DNA of 64,000 nt from Notamacropus eugenii (Eukaryota > Chordata > Mammalia > Diprotodontia > Macropodidae): assembly GCF_028372415.1 (NCBI RefSeq), contig NC_092878.1, positions 29,928,903 to 29,992,902 on the forward strand, given 5' to 3'. Positions 9,095-21,390 of this stretch are shown here, piece after piece. Under the pieces are notes generated by a model. It was not told the DNA's origin and made no database searches. It was given only the letters and a program-made list of their open reading frames with translations. How positions within the stretch are numbered: position 1 is the first letter of the stretch; each line of letters opens with the position of its first letter. The position numbers and the translations under genes are program-made.

Positions 9095-9225
9095 GATTGG
9101 CATCTGTTTGTCACTACTTATAGTCTTAGAGAGTTGTCTGAGAAGTTAGTGACTTTACCCAGAGTCACGCAACAATTAGGTTTCAGAGGCAAGACTTACA
9201 CCTAGATTGTCTTTTTGTTTTGTTT
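9095..9225 (-). mobile_element. SINE fragment, antisense
   Basis: gtgactttacccagagtcacg followed by a ttcagaggcaagacttacacc-like block is the complement of a tRNA-derived SINE body. Short and diverged. Confidence 0.5.
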
Positions 9226-9419
9226 TCACTTTCCTTTGTATCATTCACTGTTAACATAGTACCTGGCATAGGTCAGGAACTTAATAACTGCTTGTTTACT
9301 TCCTGACTCCAAATCCAACTCTCAGTTCACTTCATCATACCACTGTCTAGTGCTATCAAATGAAAAAAATGTTCCCATGGAAAAATATTCCATTCTGAAT
9401 TGAGTAAAAACTTGTAGTT

Positions 9420-9640
9420 AGGTAAAGGTGGTGTCCATGAAACCATCTGGGGTTTTCTTGGCACAGATGCTGGAGTGTGGTTTGCCATTTTCCTTCTCCA
9501 GCTCATTTTAAAGAAGAGGAAACCGAGGCAAACAGAGTTAAGTGACTTATCCAGGTTCACACTGGTAGTAAGTGTCTGAGGCCGGATTTGAACTCAGAAG
9601 ATGAGTCCTCTGTTCACTGTGCCAATTAGCTTCCCAACTA
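9420..9640 (-). mobile_element. Type A marsupial SINE, antisense
   Basis: In plus-strand text: ggggttttcttggcacagat, ctggagtgtggtttgccatt, gagttaagtgacttatccag, aggccggatttgaactcaga, in the order expected for an inverted type A copy. Nearly full length. Confidence 0.85.
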
Positions 9641-10554
9641 ATGTAGTTATACAGCCTGTATTTCACATACACAGAACTCAGAACTCTGTTCTCTTCCTTA
9701 AAATCTAAGTTCTTTGAGGGCAATGACTCTTTTGTCCTTTGCATTATCAGCTTTAATACCCTGGGAAGCACTTGATAAATGCTAGTTGATTGATTGACCC
9801 ACCTTTGCTGAGGGATACTACTTATTTCAAAAGACTCACGATTTCTTCACTCCACTAATGTAAATTGCAACTTCTCCATGTCCTAATAGACACTTGTCAT
9901 GAACTCCTGTGGCTGAAAACACCCATTTTGTGGTGGCCATCCATTAAGACCTTCACCATCAGGTCTACCTCAGGACAGGTTGGCTGGCCTTGTACTAAGC
10001 TGACCTGCTGTATGCCTATACAGTCCTATAGAACAACAAGTTATAGAGCTTGGTTTCCTATTATGTCAATGACACAAATTCGTGCATCTCTTTTTCTCAG
10101 CCCTGGTTCCATTAAGTATTGATTCTACTTTTGTCTGAACCTTCATCATTATGAATTTATTATATACTACCTTATTACCTCATTGTCCTGGCAAGGGAAG
10201 GTCTCCGATGATGTTGGGCAGACCCCTGTGGAGGAGATGTGCTGGGAGGACATGGGCAGTAATCACAGCATGACGAGGTGTGTATTCATTGTAATCTGTA
10301 CCATTGGAGAGGGTACCCCCATGAATGAGAATCGTGCAACTCTTCCAGGTGAATGTCAGAGTTGGGGGGAGACCTTCAGAATCCTATAGTCTCGGAAACA
10401 AGTCACAGTTCAGATTGCACAGATCTGATAAATATTATATATTTATATTTATATAAATAATATTTAGGTAGTCCTATGCATAAAAAGTATTCTACTCTTT
10501 TAAATTTGGGGGAAAAGAAATAAGCATTTAAATAGTACTATAGTAAAAAGATGA

Positions 10555-10720
10555 GCGTTTTAAACCTAAACATGTAATTGAAGTTTGAGGCCAGTGATCT
10601 CATGCCCATATTGTACAGTTGAGGAAATTGAGAGGCAGAGACTTGTCTAAGGTTACACACCTAATAAATAACTGAGTCGGGACTAGAACCTACCTCTTCT
10701 GTGGTTGATTCTAGCGTTCT
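10555..10720 (-). mobile_element. MIR-like SINE, antisense
   Basis: tacagttgaggaaattgaga, then a ctaaggttacacacctaata block and gggactagaacctacctctt: complement of a MIR body. Confidence 0.65.
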
Positions 10721-10749
10721 TTCTGTTGCCTGTCATTGTCTGCTCAACT

Positions 10750-11405
10750 TGTCTAAATCTAAATTCATCATCTTCCCTCACTGCATTAAATCGGTTCCCT
10801 TTTCTCCTTATCCAAAGCATCACTGTTCTTGCAGTCTTTGAAGCTTGAAACTTTTGAGTAATTTTGGGAGCTTTTTCTCTTTCATTTCTCACATCCAGTC
10901 ATTCACTATGTTTTGTCCATTTTTTCCTTTGAGAATAGATTTGTCCCCTCCTCTTCATTCCCAATACCAACACCCATGTCCAAGGAAGGAAGGAAGGAAG
11001 GAAGGAAGAAAACAACTTTTTTATTAAGCCCTTACTGTGTGCCAGGCACTGTGTGCTTTGCAAATATTATTTCATTTGATCCTACTAACAATCCTGGAGA
11101 AATAGGTCTATTATTATTCCCATTTCACAGTTGAGGAAACTGAGGCAGACAGAGGTTAAGTGATTTGGCCAGGGTTGCGCAGCTGGTAAATGTCTGAGGT
11201 CACATTTGAATTTAGGTCTTCCTGACTCTATCCTCTATCACCTGGCTGCCTCATTATTTCGATTCCTATTACTGTAATGGCCTCCTAATTGGTTTTCCTG
11301 CCTCCAGTCTTTTCCCCTGGCTTCTTCCTTCCTCCCTGCCCCCAATCCATTTTACGTACCGTTGCCAGATGAATCCTCTAAAACACTTTGAAGCAAATTA
11401 CTCCT
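10750..11405 (+). mobile_element. L2 LINE fragment split by a SINE
   Basis: Left part has attcatcatcttccctcact (10761). The right part has gtaatggcctcctaattggt then ttttcctgcctccagtct (11274-11312), the L2 block encoding the end of its reverse transcriptase ORF. A SINE with an AAGG run lies between at 10983-11255. Frame broken; old. Confidence 0.7.
10983..11255 (-). mobile_element. Marsupial SINE, antisense, with (AAGG)n tail
   Basis: An aaggaaggaaggaaggaagg run (complement of a CCTT tail) leads into tattaagcccttactgtgtg, ttgaggaaactgaggcagac and gacttcctgactc-like end sequence to ctggctgcctc. A SINE with the extended 'lower transition' 3' portion, inserted in an L2. Confidence 0.75.
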
Positions 11406-12064
11406 CACAGAATTGGTGACAGGATCAAATGAAGTGATACTCAAAGCATTCGTAACCACCAAGACCTACATAAATGTGTGGGATTATTATAATGTCAAGA
11501 TTATCAACAACCTACAGTGTACCATATCAAAGCTGAATTCCTCTGCCGAGTTTTCTAAGCTCTTCGAGCATCCAGCCTTTCCCTACTTCTTATACTACAC
11601 AATGCGATCTTGTCACATCACAGTCAATCCATTTTTCATATGCTTATGCTTAGGGTTTAAATAATATATAATTGCTTTATGATAAACGTTTAATGATGTT
11701 CATCATGGCATTGTCAGATGAGAATATGCAAATTACAGGGTAAAGTGAAATTGGAACCATTTGGATAACAGTATCCAAATGAACTGACCCTGGCGTCCCT
11801 ACAAAACTCATCTAAAAATATCCCTGAAACACATAGCTTCAGTGCTGTGCCATATGCCAGGGTCAGTTAATATGCCCAGCTGGAATGTTGTCATTTTTGT
11901 TACTTATTCTTCAAAATTCTCTTCCCCACTTAATTTTCTTTCTTCTGACAACATTTTTCTTTCCACTCTGAAAGGAAGAGTAAAGTCACCTTCATTATTA
12001 GGTCACTTTATCAAAGTTATGTGATTTTGTGGAAACTCAACAGTTCTCATCAACAGGAAGAAAT

Positions 12065-12215
12065 CTGGGAGAAGCAACATGTGGCAATGGAAAGTTATAG
12101 AACCTGAGCTTGAAAGCTTTTGCAGAATGTCTTGTGTAACCTTTGACAAATTATTTAAACTTCTGTACCTCCATTTCTTCAAATGTAAAATGAGGGGATT
12201 GGGAGAGAATGCACA
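12065..12215 (+). mobile_element. MIR-like SINE
   Basis: acatgtggcaatggaaagtt, agaacctgagcttgaaagc, cttctgtacctccatttctt and aaatgtaaaatgaggggatt follow MIR order. Old and diverged. Confidence 0.6.
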
Positions 12216-12529
12216 AGGTTCCTTCCATGGTCCTGTTAGGGAAGCTTAGAGAGTTACATATCCTTAAATGACTTGTGTGTGGTCATGTCATAGGCAGCAT
12301 ACAAACCCAGTTCTTTCTGACTCCTCTATTCCAAGGTTCCTTCCATTGCTCCCATCTTCCTCAAAAAACACAATTGATTTAATTCGACATTGTTACAGTT
12401 GAGTTCATTCTATTTTTCACAGTTGACTGGGGGTAGGAAAAGTGGAATGAAGGGAGTGGACTGCATGGCTCCTCTGGTGCCTTCCAGCCCAAATTCTATG
12501 GTCTTCTGAGCAGTGTTTGGTGAGAGGCA

Positions 12530-12745
12530 AACCATGGCATCGTGAGAAGCTAGTCTTAGAGTCAGGAAGTTCTAGGTTTAAATCCTGATTTTGTCACACA
12601 TACACTGGTCTGTGACTGTGTAAATAACAACCTCTCAGTCTCCTCTCAGTATATAAGACTACAAATTGGAGAACATATGCCAGTGTGTACCGGTAGAAGG
12701 AGTTTCCTTACTAGGAACTTCCTCTATTCATGAAAGCAATGTTCT
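12530..12745 (+). mobile_element. Type C marsupial SINE
   Basis: catcgtgagaagctagtctt and gtcaggaagttctaggttta form the body; aagactacaaattggagaac and gtagaaggagtttccttact form the tail. Close to full length. Confidence 0.75.
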
Positions 12746-13234
12746 GGACCAAAAAAATATTTTAATCTACTACTCTCAAAAAAGAAAATCATGCAGTTCA
12801 AGATAGGAAGAAGTCATTTTTCTGCTCAGTTTAAAAAACAAAACTGTCAGTCTATTTCACAGAGAATTTAGAAAATGTCTTATTATGAGCTTAGTGTCAT
12901 AGAAATGCCCTTTGATCTTGGCCATTTTATGACTGTCATCACCATAGTAACAAGGTATGCTAGTTGCCTTTACCTAGTGGAGCTACGAGAAGATATGGCG
13001 GCTTTCCCATTCACTCAGCAAGGAGTCCTCCAGGGTACAGGTGTCTGGAAGAAACCATATTGGTCCTTTTCCTTGTGAATTGTCTCACACAATTCACAAG
13101 CTCTGGAGAGCTCTATTTCCACATCAGTCAAAGACTAAGGAATTTCTGTTCCTTGAATGTCTTGTAAGGAACCTCTGTCAAAGTTGGCTGTAAGCCAACC
13201 TTCAAAATTACATTTTGTTGGTACAGCCACAGTC

Positions 13235-13300
13235 AGCTAACATTTATTAAGTACCTACTGTGTGCCAGGCACTAAGCACTGCTTTAACATAAGACACATG
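13235..13300 (-). mobile_element. SINE/L2 3'-end fragment, antisense
   Basis: aacatttattaagtacctac followed by tgtgtgccaggcactaagc, the complement of an L2/MIR-type 3' end. Confidence 0.5.
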
Positions 13301-13625
13301 GAGTAATGAGTAAAAGGAAACATTCAGTCATATGTTCTAATACCTTGTCAATCACTTCCAGACAGTTTTTGATCTCCAAATGGTTTTCCCTCAATACCCA
13401 CCACCATTTTCTTTTTTTCAGGCCAACCCTCTTTCCTTCTATACTATACCTTATATTTCTTTAGAGGTTTTCTCCCATGAAATCCAAAGGCATTTGTAGC
13501 TATTAATTCATTGATTCTCACAATGTCCATGTCAAGCAGGTGGGAGGTCAATGTCACGCCATATTATTTCCCAAGTTAATGCATTTAAAAGTATATTGTT
13601 GTTATTCAGTTGGATGGGATTGTTT

Positions 13626-13640
13626 CCCCCCCCCCCCCCC
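13626..13640 (+). repeat. Poly-C run (15 C)
   Basis: Uninterrupted C tract in otherwise AT-leaning sequence beside a SINE; length likely unstable. Confidence 0.9.
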
Positions 13641-13654
13641 GAATTCTTCATATT

Positions 13655-13895
13655 CCTCATTTCTTGTTGATGTTCAGTTGTGTTTGACTGTTCGGGACTC
13701 CATTTGGGATTTTTGTGAGAAAGATATTGGAGGAGTTTGCCATTTTCTTCTCCAGCTCATTTTACAGATGAGGAAACAGGATTAAGTAACTTGCCCAGGA
13801 TCACACTGCTAGTGTCTGAGGCCAGATTTGAACTCAGGGAGATGAGTCTTCGTGACTCCAGGACCAACACTACCCACTGCATCACCTAGTTTCAC
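13655..13895 (-). mobile_element. Type A marsupial SINE, antisense
   Basis: tgttcagttgtgtttgactg, ggagtttgccattttcttct, acttgcccaggatcacactg, tctgaggccagatttgaact, then gcatcacctagtttc. Nearly complete inverted copy. Confidence 0.85.
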
Positions 13896-13944
13896 TGTAG
13901 GGCATATATACCAAAGGGAGGTAAATTAAGTCAAACAAAAAAAA

Positions 13945-14385
13945 TCAATAAGGATTTATTAAGTGCTTATTATCTGCTGGGGATACAAAGAAAGGCAAAA
14001 AGTAGTCTCTGCTATTGAGTAGTACATAACCTAGTGGAGGAAACAATATACAAACAACTGTCTACAAGTAAATAAATATGATAAATTGTAGGTAATCTCA
14101 GAAGGAAGGCGCTGGTAACAAGGGAGCCGGGCAAAGGCTTCTTGCAGAAAGTTGAGACTTGAAGGAAGTGGGGGATGCTGGGAGGCAGAGAAAGGGAAGG
14201 AGTCATGGGGGACAGCCAGGGAAGGTGCATGGAGCTGGGAGGTGGAGTGTTTTGTTAAAAAAAACCCAAAAAACCTCAGCAAGATGGGCATTGTCCTTGA
14301 ACTGTAGGACAGATGGAGAGAAGGAGACTAGAAAGACAGGAAAGGGCCAGGTTATGAAAAATGCTTTCTTTATGGTCCATTAAAT
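13945..14385 (-). mobile_element. L2-like LINE 3' region, antisense
   Basis: Begins with a ggatttattaagtgcttatt end and proceeds through gatacaaagaaaggcaaaaa, cttcttgcagaaagttgag, tgggggacagccagggaagg and gaaagggccaggttatgaaa. This is the usual antisense layout of an L2-derived repeat very abundant in marsupials. Family name is from memory. Confidence 0.65.
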
Positions 14386-14395
14386 TTGCTATTTC

Positions 14396-14650
14396 TTAAA
14401 AAAAAGTTTTTATTGAGGTCTTTTTCTACCACATCACCATGGTTTCCCCTAGTATCCTTTCCCCTCTCCCTTCCAGAGGAACAAAGGAAGGAAATATGCT
14501 GGGGTTTTTGAATATAATAAAGAAAATAACCAAAAAAAAAATCAACGTAACAGATCAATACCTTGAAAAAGTCTGAAAATGTGCAACATACAGTTCTTAT
14601 GTACCTCTATGGCCAAGATCAAAAAACATTTCTGTTACACTAAGGATTTG
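14396..14650 (-). mobile_element. L1 3' end, 5'-truncated, antisense
   Basis: Starts with a T-run complementing an A tail, agtttttattgaggtctttt, then accatggtttcccctagtat and agaaaataaccaaaaaaaaaa, resembling other L1 3' ends in this window (44430, 37330). Abuts the L2-like copy. Confidence 0.6.
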
Positions 14651-15034
14651 GATTAGATGACTTCTGGGCTCTCTGAGCCTATGAACCTCTCCAGACTTGG
14701 TCCTGGCCTTCAAATGACAGATGTGTAGTCATATCTGCTAGATTTCTTTTTTAAGGACCATACCTTAAACCCAAATCACTCTGGCTCTCATTAACTGTCC
14801 CACCATAGGTTCCAGCTCAAGTCTCATTTGGTCTTTGGGCTCTGATGGCTCTGAGTGAGTATAAATTGCAATGGTCTCTGTTTTGGCCAGAAACCCTGAC
14901 AGTCTTCCCCTCCCAAATTGATTTTTTTTGCTTTGGGTAGGTAAAAGTGGCCTTTCTTTGCCTCATTTCTCACCTAGCTTTAATCACTGAATGGATGTTG
15001 CTTGAGTCAGAGACCTGGGAAAGACCTTAGCTTA

Positions 15035-15222
15035 AAAAAGGCCAAGGTCTCCTATTGCATTGGGGCCATCCCTAGTCTTCCTGATCTATGTCTTGCCACT
15101 TGCACCCAGATGTCTCTGGAGGGGAGAGAGAGGCTGGTTATTTTGTACAGCCCTGCCCCAGTTAACAATTCACTTGCAAGTCATGATGTCATGGTTGTCT
15201 TTAAGAATGAAAGACAATCAAC
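15035..15222 (+). mobile_element. Type B marsupial SINE 3' part
   Basis: tcctattgcattggggccat, acagccctgccccagttaac, cttgcaagtcatgatgtcat and gaatgaaagacaatcaacct follow the type B tail order. 5' body missing. Confidence 0.65.
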
Positions 15223-15224
15223 CT

Positions 15225-15575
15225 ACTACGTTAAGCTCTGGGAATACAAACACGATGAATGAAATAATCCCTCTTCTCAAAAAGTTTATGCTCTAATGAG
15301 AGAGACAACAAATACACACACACATATAGACACATATATACATACATACTGAGAATAATAAAGAGAATGAAAACAAAGTAGTTTAATATAAAGTAGAGAG
15401 GGAGGGGTGGTGGTGCTAGAATGTGGAAAGACCATGTAAAAGGTCTTCAGCGATGTCTTGAAGGAAGAGAGGAATTTTGTAATGTAGAGATAAGTAGGTA
15501 TTATATTCCAGGCATGAAGGATAACCATGAAGGAGAAGGAGATCATTGTGAGGAATAAAGTGGCCTCAATTTTCC
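15225..15575 (-). mobile_element. L2-like LINE 3' region, antisense, with CA/TA microsatellite
   Basis: Begins near cgttaagctctgggaataca, then ctcaaaaagtttatgctcta, later aaggtcttcagcgatgtctt and ttatattccaggcatgaagg, the same layout as 13945-14385. A short CA/TA repeat (about 15310-15350) lies inside. Confidence 0.6.
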
Positions 15576-15664
15576 AGGCAAAGTATGGGAGGCTTGAGAG
15601 AAGAAAAGGTTTGGAATAGCTTCTCTGGAATTGTGAGTTGGGAATTCAGTTAGGAAGGAATTAA

Positions 15665-15832
15665 ATCATAACAGTAGTCAGCATTTATATAACACTTTAA
15701 GATGTACAAAGCATGGTAAATATTTCATTCATTTTATCCTCACAAAAACCCTGGGAGGCAATTGTTTGCATTTTACTAAAGACAAAGCAGAGGCAGACAA
15801 ATTAAGTGACTTACCCAAAGTCTCTGAGCTAA
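15665..15832 (-). mobile_element. Marsupial SINE, antisense, with 3' extension
   Basis: cagcatttatataacacttt, then a caaagcatggtaaatatttc block, tcctcacaaaaaccctggga, gacaaattaagtgacttacc. The body is cut short where the next SINE begins. Confidence 0.7.
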
Positions 15833-15834
15833 TC

Positions 15835-16035
15835 AGGAAGACTCATTTTCCTGAGTTCAAATATGGCTGTGTGACCCTGGGTAAGTCATTTGATCCTGTT
15901 TGCCTTGGTTTCCTCATCTATAAGTGATCTGGAGAAGGAAATGGCAAACCACTCTATTATCTTTGCCAACAAAACCCCAAATGGGGATCACGCAGAGTCA
16001 GATCTGACTGAAAAATGACTTAACAACAACACAGC
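15835..16035 (+). mobile_element. Type A marsupial SINE
   Basis: aagactcattttcctgagtt, tggctgtgtgaccctgggta, ctggagaaggaaatggcaaa, ctttgccaacaaaaccccaa and ctgaaaaatgacttaacaac: a clear sense copy joined head-on to the previous antisense one. Confidence 0.85.
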
Positions 16036-16084
16036 AACACTCTTCTGTCTAGTTACCTCCTAATAATGATAATAACTATGCCAC

Positions 16085-16172
16085 AATTATATATACCATA
16101 TATATACACACATATGTGTGCATATATGTGTATGTAGGTGTGTATATATGTGTATGCACACATACATATTCA
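16085..16172 (+). repeat. TA/TG/CA microsatellite
   Basis: Alternating purine-pyrimidine tract (tatatataccatatatatac and so on), 85 bp, between two SINEs. Confidence 0.85.
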
Positions 16173-16179
16173 AATACAC

Positions 16180-16350
16180 ACCAGTAGGTAGGTGCTATTA
16201 TGATCCCAATTTTAAAGGTGAGGAAACTGAGACACAGGTTAAGTGACTTGCCCAGGATCATACAGGTAAGTGTCTGAGACAAGATTTGAACTGAGGTCTT
16301 CCGAATTCCATGTTTAACTCCCTATTCTCTGTACCACTAGCTGCCAGTGA
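16180..16350 (-). mobile_element. Marsupial SINE, antisense
   Basis: taggtgctattatgatccca, gtgaggaaactgagacacag, cttgcccaggatcatacagg, tttgaactgaggtcttccg to ccactagctgcc. Confidence 0.8.
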
Positions 16351-19300
16351 GGGTCCAGCTGAAGCTAGATAACACAAATTTATAGTGAATCCAGTTGGTT
16401 TCCCTTGCATTATGAGAAATCATTGAGAAAATGACACAGTCATTTGGAGCTCACAAAGAGGGAGCTGCAATTCTCGATTTCACCACAAGAGGACAGCAGC
16501 TGCATCTTATTTGTAGGTAAGAGGAAAGCCACACAAAGTGAACCGGTCAGGCACTGTACATTTGGAGGCCCTGTGGGTCCCTGGGAAGCCTCAGCTGATT
16601 TTTGTTTTCAGAGGACCAGAAAAATCACCCTATTTCCAGGTCATCTGTGGTGTGGTGAACCCTAAGATCTAATAGGACTGGATCACAGGTTTTACAGTTG
16701 AAATGGAAACTGATATTTGTTTGGTCCTTTAGGTCATCCTGGACCCACCATTCTCTATGTGCCCCTCCAGTTAGCTCTCCATCCTTTCCTCTGCCACTGA
16801 GCTCAGAGGATGTGCCAGGGCCACTCTGGACCGAAGCAAACTGCTTCATTAGAGCTACACTAGGAATACAAGAACGAAATGCCTTCATCCTTTCTTCCTC
16901 TATGTTGCGTATCAGCTTGCATGTATGAGCTGGAGCTGTTTCCCTAGCATTATTTTAAGTACGTAACAGTGGTGACTTTTACATTTTTCGTCTGTGTAAC
17001 TTTTCAGCTTTATACTGTATAAGATAATGAAATCCTGCTTCTAAAGCCTAGAAAATGTCCTTTTTTTCTGTTTGCGTTATTATTAAAATTTTGGATAAAC
17101 TGGATAAGATGACATCTAAAGTCTCATGATTCTGGTCAGACCATGGAAAGGCTCATGTGAGTTGCTCATTTTATACTTGAAGTCTAACCACCATTGTACT
17201 TCTGAATTTCCAGATAAAATGACTGTTTGAATGAGAAAGTCAGGGACCTGTGTGTTTTAAGAAGAATGATTGATTTTAACATGGAAGTGATAACCTTCAC
17301 TTTTTGCCATATCACTAAGTGCCCATACTTATTGGTTACACACCAATGTGAACAAGATTGATCCTGGCAAAATTGTGAAGTGAGCAGAGCTGGTCTACTT
17401 TGGTAATTCTCTCATATCTAGACTCTTGAAGACACTTACTTGGCTCTGCCTTTTGGAGTAATTCATTGGCAAGTAACAGTAATTCCCAAATAAATCAGTG
17501 GATTATGTTTATTCCTCTGTAGTAGCATTAGCATATATGAGAAATACTTCTGGGAAAAGGGTTTTGATTTGAATAATTTAGGGAAAGTAGATATAGAAGG
17601 CCCTATAACCTAACTACTCCTTGGCTTGTGCTAAGTGAGGCAATCTTTCTGGGTCTCAGTGATCCCTTGGGGAAACTGGAATAATCATGTACAACTTTTT
17701 GTATTGGAACATTGTTTCCCAGACCATATTTCCCAGAATCCTGGTATTCCAAATGATTCAGAAAGGAGTTCAGGGAGAAAATTTCCAATGTCAGCAATAT
17801 TTCCAGGCCCCCCTCCCCCCAAAAAATTTGCTATAAAGTATTGCATGTACTTAAAACTTTTACGTGTGCCATTTTTAAAATGTGAAAAGGGTTTAAGTTT
17901 TTTCTTTCTATCTTTCTTTTTTGTGCTTTAAAATTTCCAACACTTTATCTTTGGAGTTTTGTATTGTATACATTTACCATGACCCTTGTCCAGCATTTCT
18001 TGGTTCTGTCCATATATTTCAAGCTGAAAATCTGTGATATAATTAAGTGTGGAAACCCCTGTCCTGCAGAAACAACTGGCAAAATGGGAACATTTTGTGT
18101 AAATAAATTATTATTCATAATATTCTAATAGAGTAGTAAAAATGATTTTAGTTGCTTGGTTGCCAACGAACTCCTTTCTAAGGGGATATACCCCAATTAT
18201 CCAAATCAAGGAGAAAGTTTAATGTGAATAATATAAAACAATAGATACTCCCTAGTTCATTTTGGAATGCAGACACAAATTCACTCAGGCTCAAATCCTC
18301 TGTGCCCAAGTCTGATTTCACTCCCAGCTCAGGGCTAGTTGGGTAATAGGGCTGAGGCAGGAAGCCCATGTTTTCCCAGATAATCTCCAACAATGAATGC
18401 AGACGGATATAGGAGGACTCCAGCTTACCAATGGGTTGTGTTCCCAAAATCCATTTCTAAGTGGTTTGGAACTCAGAATGGATTTTTCCATAAAATCAGT
18501 ATATAATGTGTGTGTGGGGGGAGGGGGGGGAGGGTTGGGATGTGGGAGAGGAAGGGGGGATAGAGTTGAGAAAGTACAAAGATAAATGTTTTTTTTTCCT
18601 AAATATCAGCAAAAATCAGCATCAGCAGTAGGAAGACCTCTGTCTTCACTAAAACAGAAGTATCTTCATTTAAAACAATGAAGATGACCATGGTAGATAC
18701 CTATGGTGGTCATACAAATCCTTGTTTCATCCTCTGATAGGTGTTGCAATTCAAAGGATCCCTGGACAAATTTATCTCTTTGCATCTACCAAGGACTCTT
18801 TTACGATCTTAATTCATGGGACCTTATTAGAAGAGTGCCTTTGATGTTGCATTTTGATCTAGAGTTTCACATGTTTTTTTCATAATCAACAAATGGCAAT
18901 CAATGAGATCTTATGTTCCTTAGACAAATTTTGGTTCCTTATGTTTCCTATAGTCAGTCTAGATTGAGTGTTTCGAAAAAATGTGCCCGTTCCCATCTCG
19001 TATTTTCATCAAGCGTACTTTTCATAGTATGTAGATCATTCTCACAAAGATTTTATAAAGATGAGAAAACAAGCATTTGGGTCAGTAGTTACTGATGTCT
19101 TAATTGCTCTATAAAAATAATACCATTTGTGATACCTCCTCTCTTCCCTAGGTCATTTGGTATTTTCAGTGCTTTCTGATATTTTCAAAAATGATCCCTA
19201 GGTTCTTGCAAAATTGTGTTACCAACAACATAAGCCTCTTTTGTGCATACTTTGTTTTGGTGAAACTTGTATTGTTTTCATCTCTGTAGTGTCAATTTTA

Positions 19301-19595
19301 TTTTCTTATAGAGCATGGCAAGGGCTGAATTCTGTGTTTTCATGATCAGCAATGATGAAAATGATTGGCCATAGAAATGTTGACAGATCTGTTCCATTTT
19401 TTTGTCTGTTTCTTTTTCTTCTTCCAGTTTCAAACTTTCTACATATTCCTATTCATTGTTCTTCACTGTTTTGTGAAATGATCCTGCTTAGAATTAACAC
19501 CTGTGCAAGTCACAAATCTTGAAATATTAAAGAAGGGTAATAGTGTAGTTTGTATCCCCGAACCTATTCAATTTGACATTGAGAGGGAGCTAGTT
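16351..19595. other. Largely unique SCG5 intron 2 sequence
   Basis: About 3.2 kb in which I recognise no convincing repeat or exon. A G-rich run (ggggggagggggggg, near 18517-18532) and T-rich stretches are present. Short open frames show no protein-like features. Confidence 0.45.
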
Positions 19596-19599
19596 AGAA

Positions 19600-19865
19600 T
19601 TGTGATAGGTAGCTGTTCGATATACTGGGTGATACTCTGGACTAGAGTAAGGAAGACCTGAATTCAAATCCTACCTCAGATACTTACTAGCTATGTGACC
19701 CTGGGCAACTCACTAAACTACTCTCAGCCTCAGTTTTCTGACTTGTTAAATGAGGATAATAATGGTTTCTATTACATTGGCTTGAAATGAGGATCCCATG
19801 ACATAGCATATATAAAGTGCATGGCAGACCTTAAAATGCTATATAAATGTTAGCTGCTATTATTA
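19600..19865 (+). mobile_element. Marsupial SINE with extended 3' part
   Basis: gtaaggaagacctgaattca, actagctatgtgaccctggg, tctcagcctcagttttctga, aatgaggataataatggttt and taaagtgcatggcagacctt then tgttagctgctattattatt. Full 5'-to-3' order. Confidence 0.85.
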
Positions 19866-20029
19866 TTAGTTAGAGCAAGTCAGCTTGGAATGAACACTAT
19901 TTCATATCTGCATAAATCCCTCACTTAGTGCATATTCATTCAGTGTTCATTATTTTGACAGACATCGATCAAGCTCATATTACATGTAAAACTATCTGCT
20001 AGGTGTTGAGTATTCATTTAAAAAATGAC

Positions 20030-20125
20030 ATACTCTCTTTGCTCAATGAATTTATAGCCTAAGCGGGAGGGGATAACCTGGAGGTGAATAAATACAATGC
20101 AGAGTAAACGTGCAAAGGAGGTAAC
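20030..20125 (-). mobile_element. L2-like fragment, antisense
   Basis: ctctttgctcaatgaattta followed by tagcctaagcgggaggggat and a gaataaatacaatgcagagt block, like the antisense L2 copies nearby. Diverged. Confidence 0.45.
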
Positions 20126-20700
20126 TCTTTGAAGTATTTTGACAAGATCACTTTCAACTGGGAGGATCAAGAAAGTTGATACCTGTACTGATTCTATAAG
20201 AGAAAGGAGGAGGAAAGAATTTAAATAGGTGGAAATGAGAAGGCAGCGTATGCCAAAACTGTCTGCATTTGTGTGCAAGATAAGAGCAAGGTAATGTGGG
20301 TATTGGAGAGCTGACTGCTCTGGAACCCCAGCTCCCTTCCATCTACTTGGGTTGGTATAATCCTTCTCTGTTTGGGAGGTAACAGTAGTAACCCTAGGAT
20401 TGGTGGAAAACCACATGCAGGTTTGTTTACATGATCTTTTAGGGGGAGATTTGTTCATTAGGAAATGCACAGACAAACTTACTTCTTAGATCAAATTGGT
20501 ACAAATGCCTTGAGTTCCACAGCTTAGGAAGAAAGTTATTGGAGTAGGCTGAAGAGATTTGAAAGATCACAAGCTTAGCCCCAGAGTTATAAAATTAATC
20601 CTTGCCCCTAAGTTGTAGTGTTCCTTGGGACTCTAGTGTGAGAAGGAGGGAGTGCACAGGGGAGATGCCAGTGTGTTAACCAAGGCACTAAAATTAATTG
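20126..20700. other. Unique intron sequence, nothing recognised
   Basis: Contains overlapping minus-strand open frames (152 codons over 20018-20476) with no recognisable domain. The longest overlaps an L2-like fragment, so it is taken as chance. Confidence 0.4.
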
Positions 20701-20704
20701 TATA

Positions 20705-20835
20705 GTAGTGTAGAGAGCCTGCAAGTCAAGAGACCTCAGTTCAAGTGCTCATTTAGCCATTAACTAGGTGGGTCATACTAGTCCAATTATTTAATATCTC
20801 TGTATCTTTTTGCTCCTGTATAAAGTAGCAACAGT
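20705..20835 (+). mobile_element. MIR-like SINE fragment
   Basis: gagagcctgcaagtcaagag, acctcagttcaagtgctcat and atctctgtatctttttgctc are a decayed MIR body. Confidence 0.5.
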
Positions 20836-21139
20836 TCTTATGTACCTACATCATACTCTTGTCACAGGGTGTACAGGATGTTCAGGGAGGACAGACACCT
20901 CTGAGGTGAGGGATTGTCAAACCCTTTTCAGGGCTGCTTATCCACCTCTGGTATCCACCTCTTACCCACCTCTCACGTGCAGCTTCCATGACTCTGTGTT
21001 GACCACACTGGTCTGAGAGCCAGAAGCCAGAGGGAGGCTCTTCTGAATCCCTGAGTTCCTAATTTTTGTCTTCTGATCTTGTTGCTTGATAGGGTGCCTT
21101 ACTGAGTGGCAGGTGCTCAAGGAAATTGAGAATGTCATT

Positions 21140-21390
21140 CCATCAGTCAGCCAGCAGGCATTTACTAAGTACATACTACTGTTCTGAGGAATACAAAGAA
21201 AAAATTAAAAAGCAGTCCCTAACATAAAAAAGTTCACATTTTTATGGGGGAGATAAACATGTACACAAATGGGTACCTACAGGATACAGAACATATGGAA
21301 TTAATCATTGAGGGGGGAGACATTAGCAGTTGGGGAAGTCAGGTAAGTAGGGAAGTTATTTGCTAGATGAACCTGAAAAAGAACAAAGCC
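21140..21390 (-). mobile_element. L2-like LINE fragment, antisense
   Basis: agccagcaggcatttactaa, gttctgaggaatacaaagaa, agcagtccctaacataaaaa and gggggagataaacatgtaca follow the antisense L2-like layout. Confidence 0.6.

Noticed and set aside
20018-20476. 152-codon minus-strand frame
   Set aside because: Overlaps an L2-like fragment, lacks any known motif or splice context, and has a competing 62-codon frame on the same strand.
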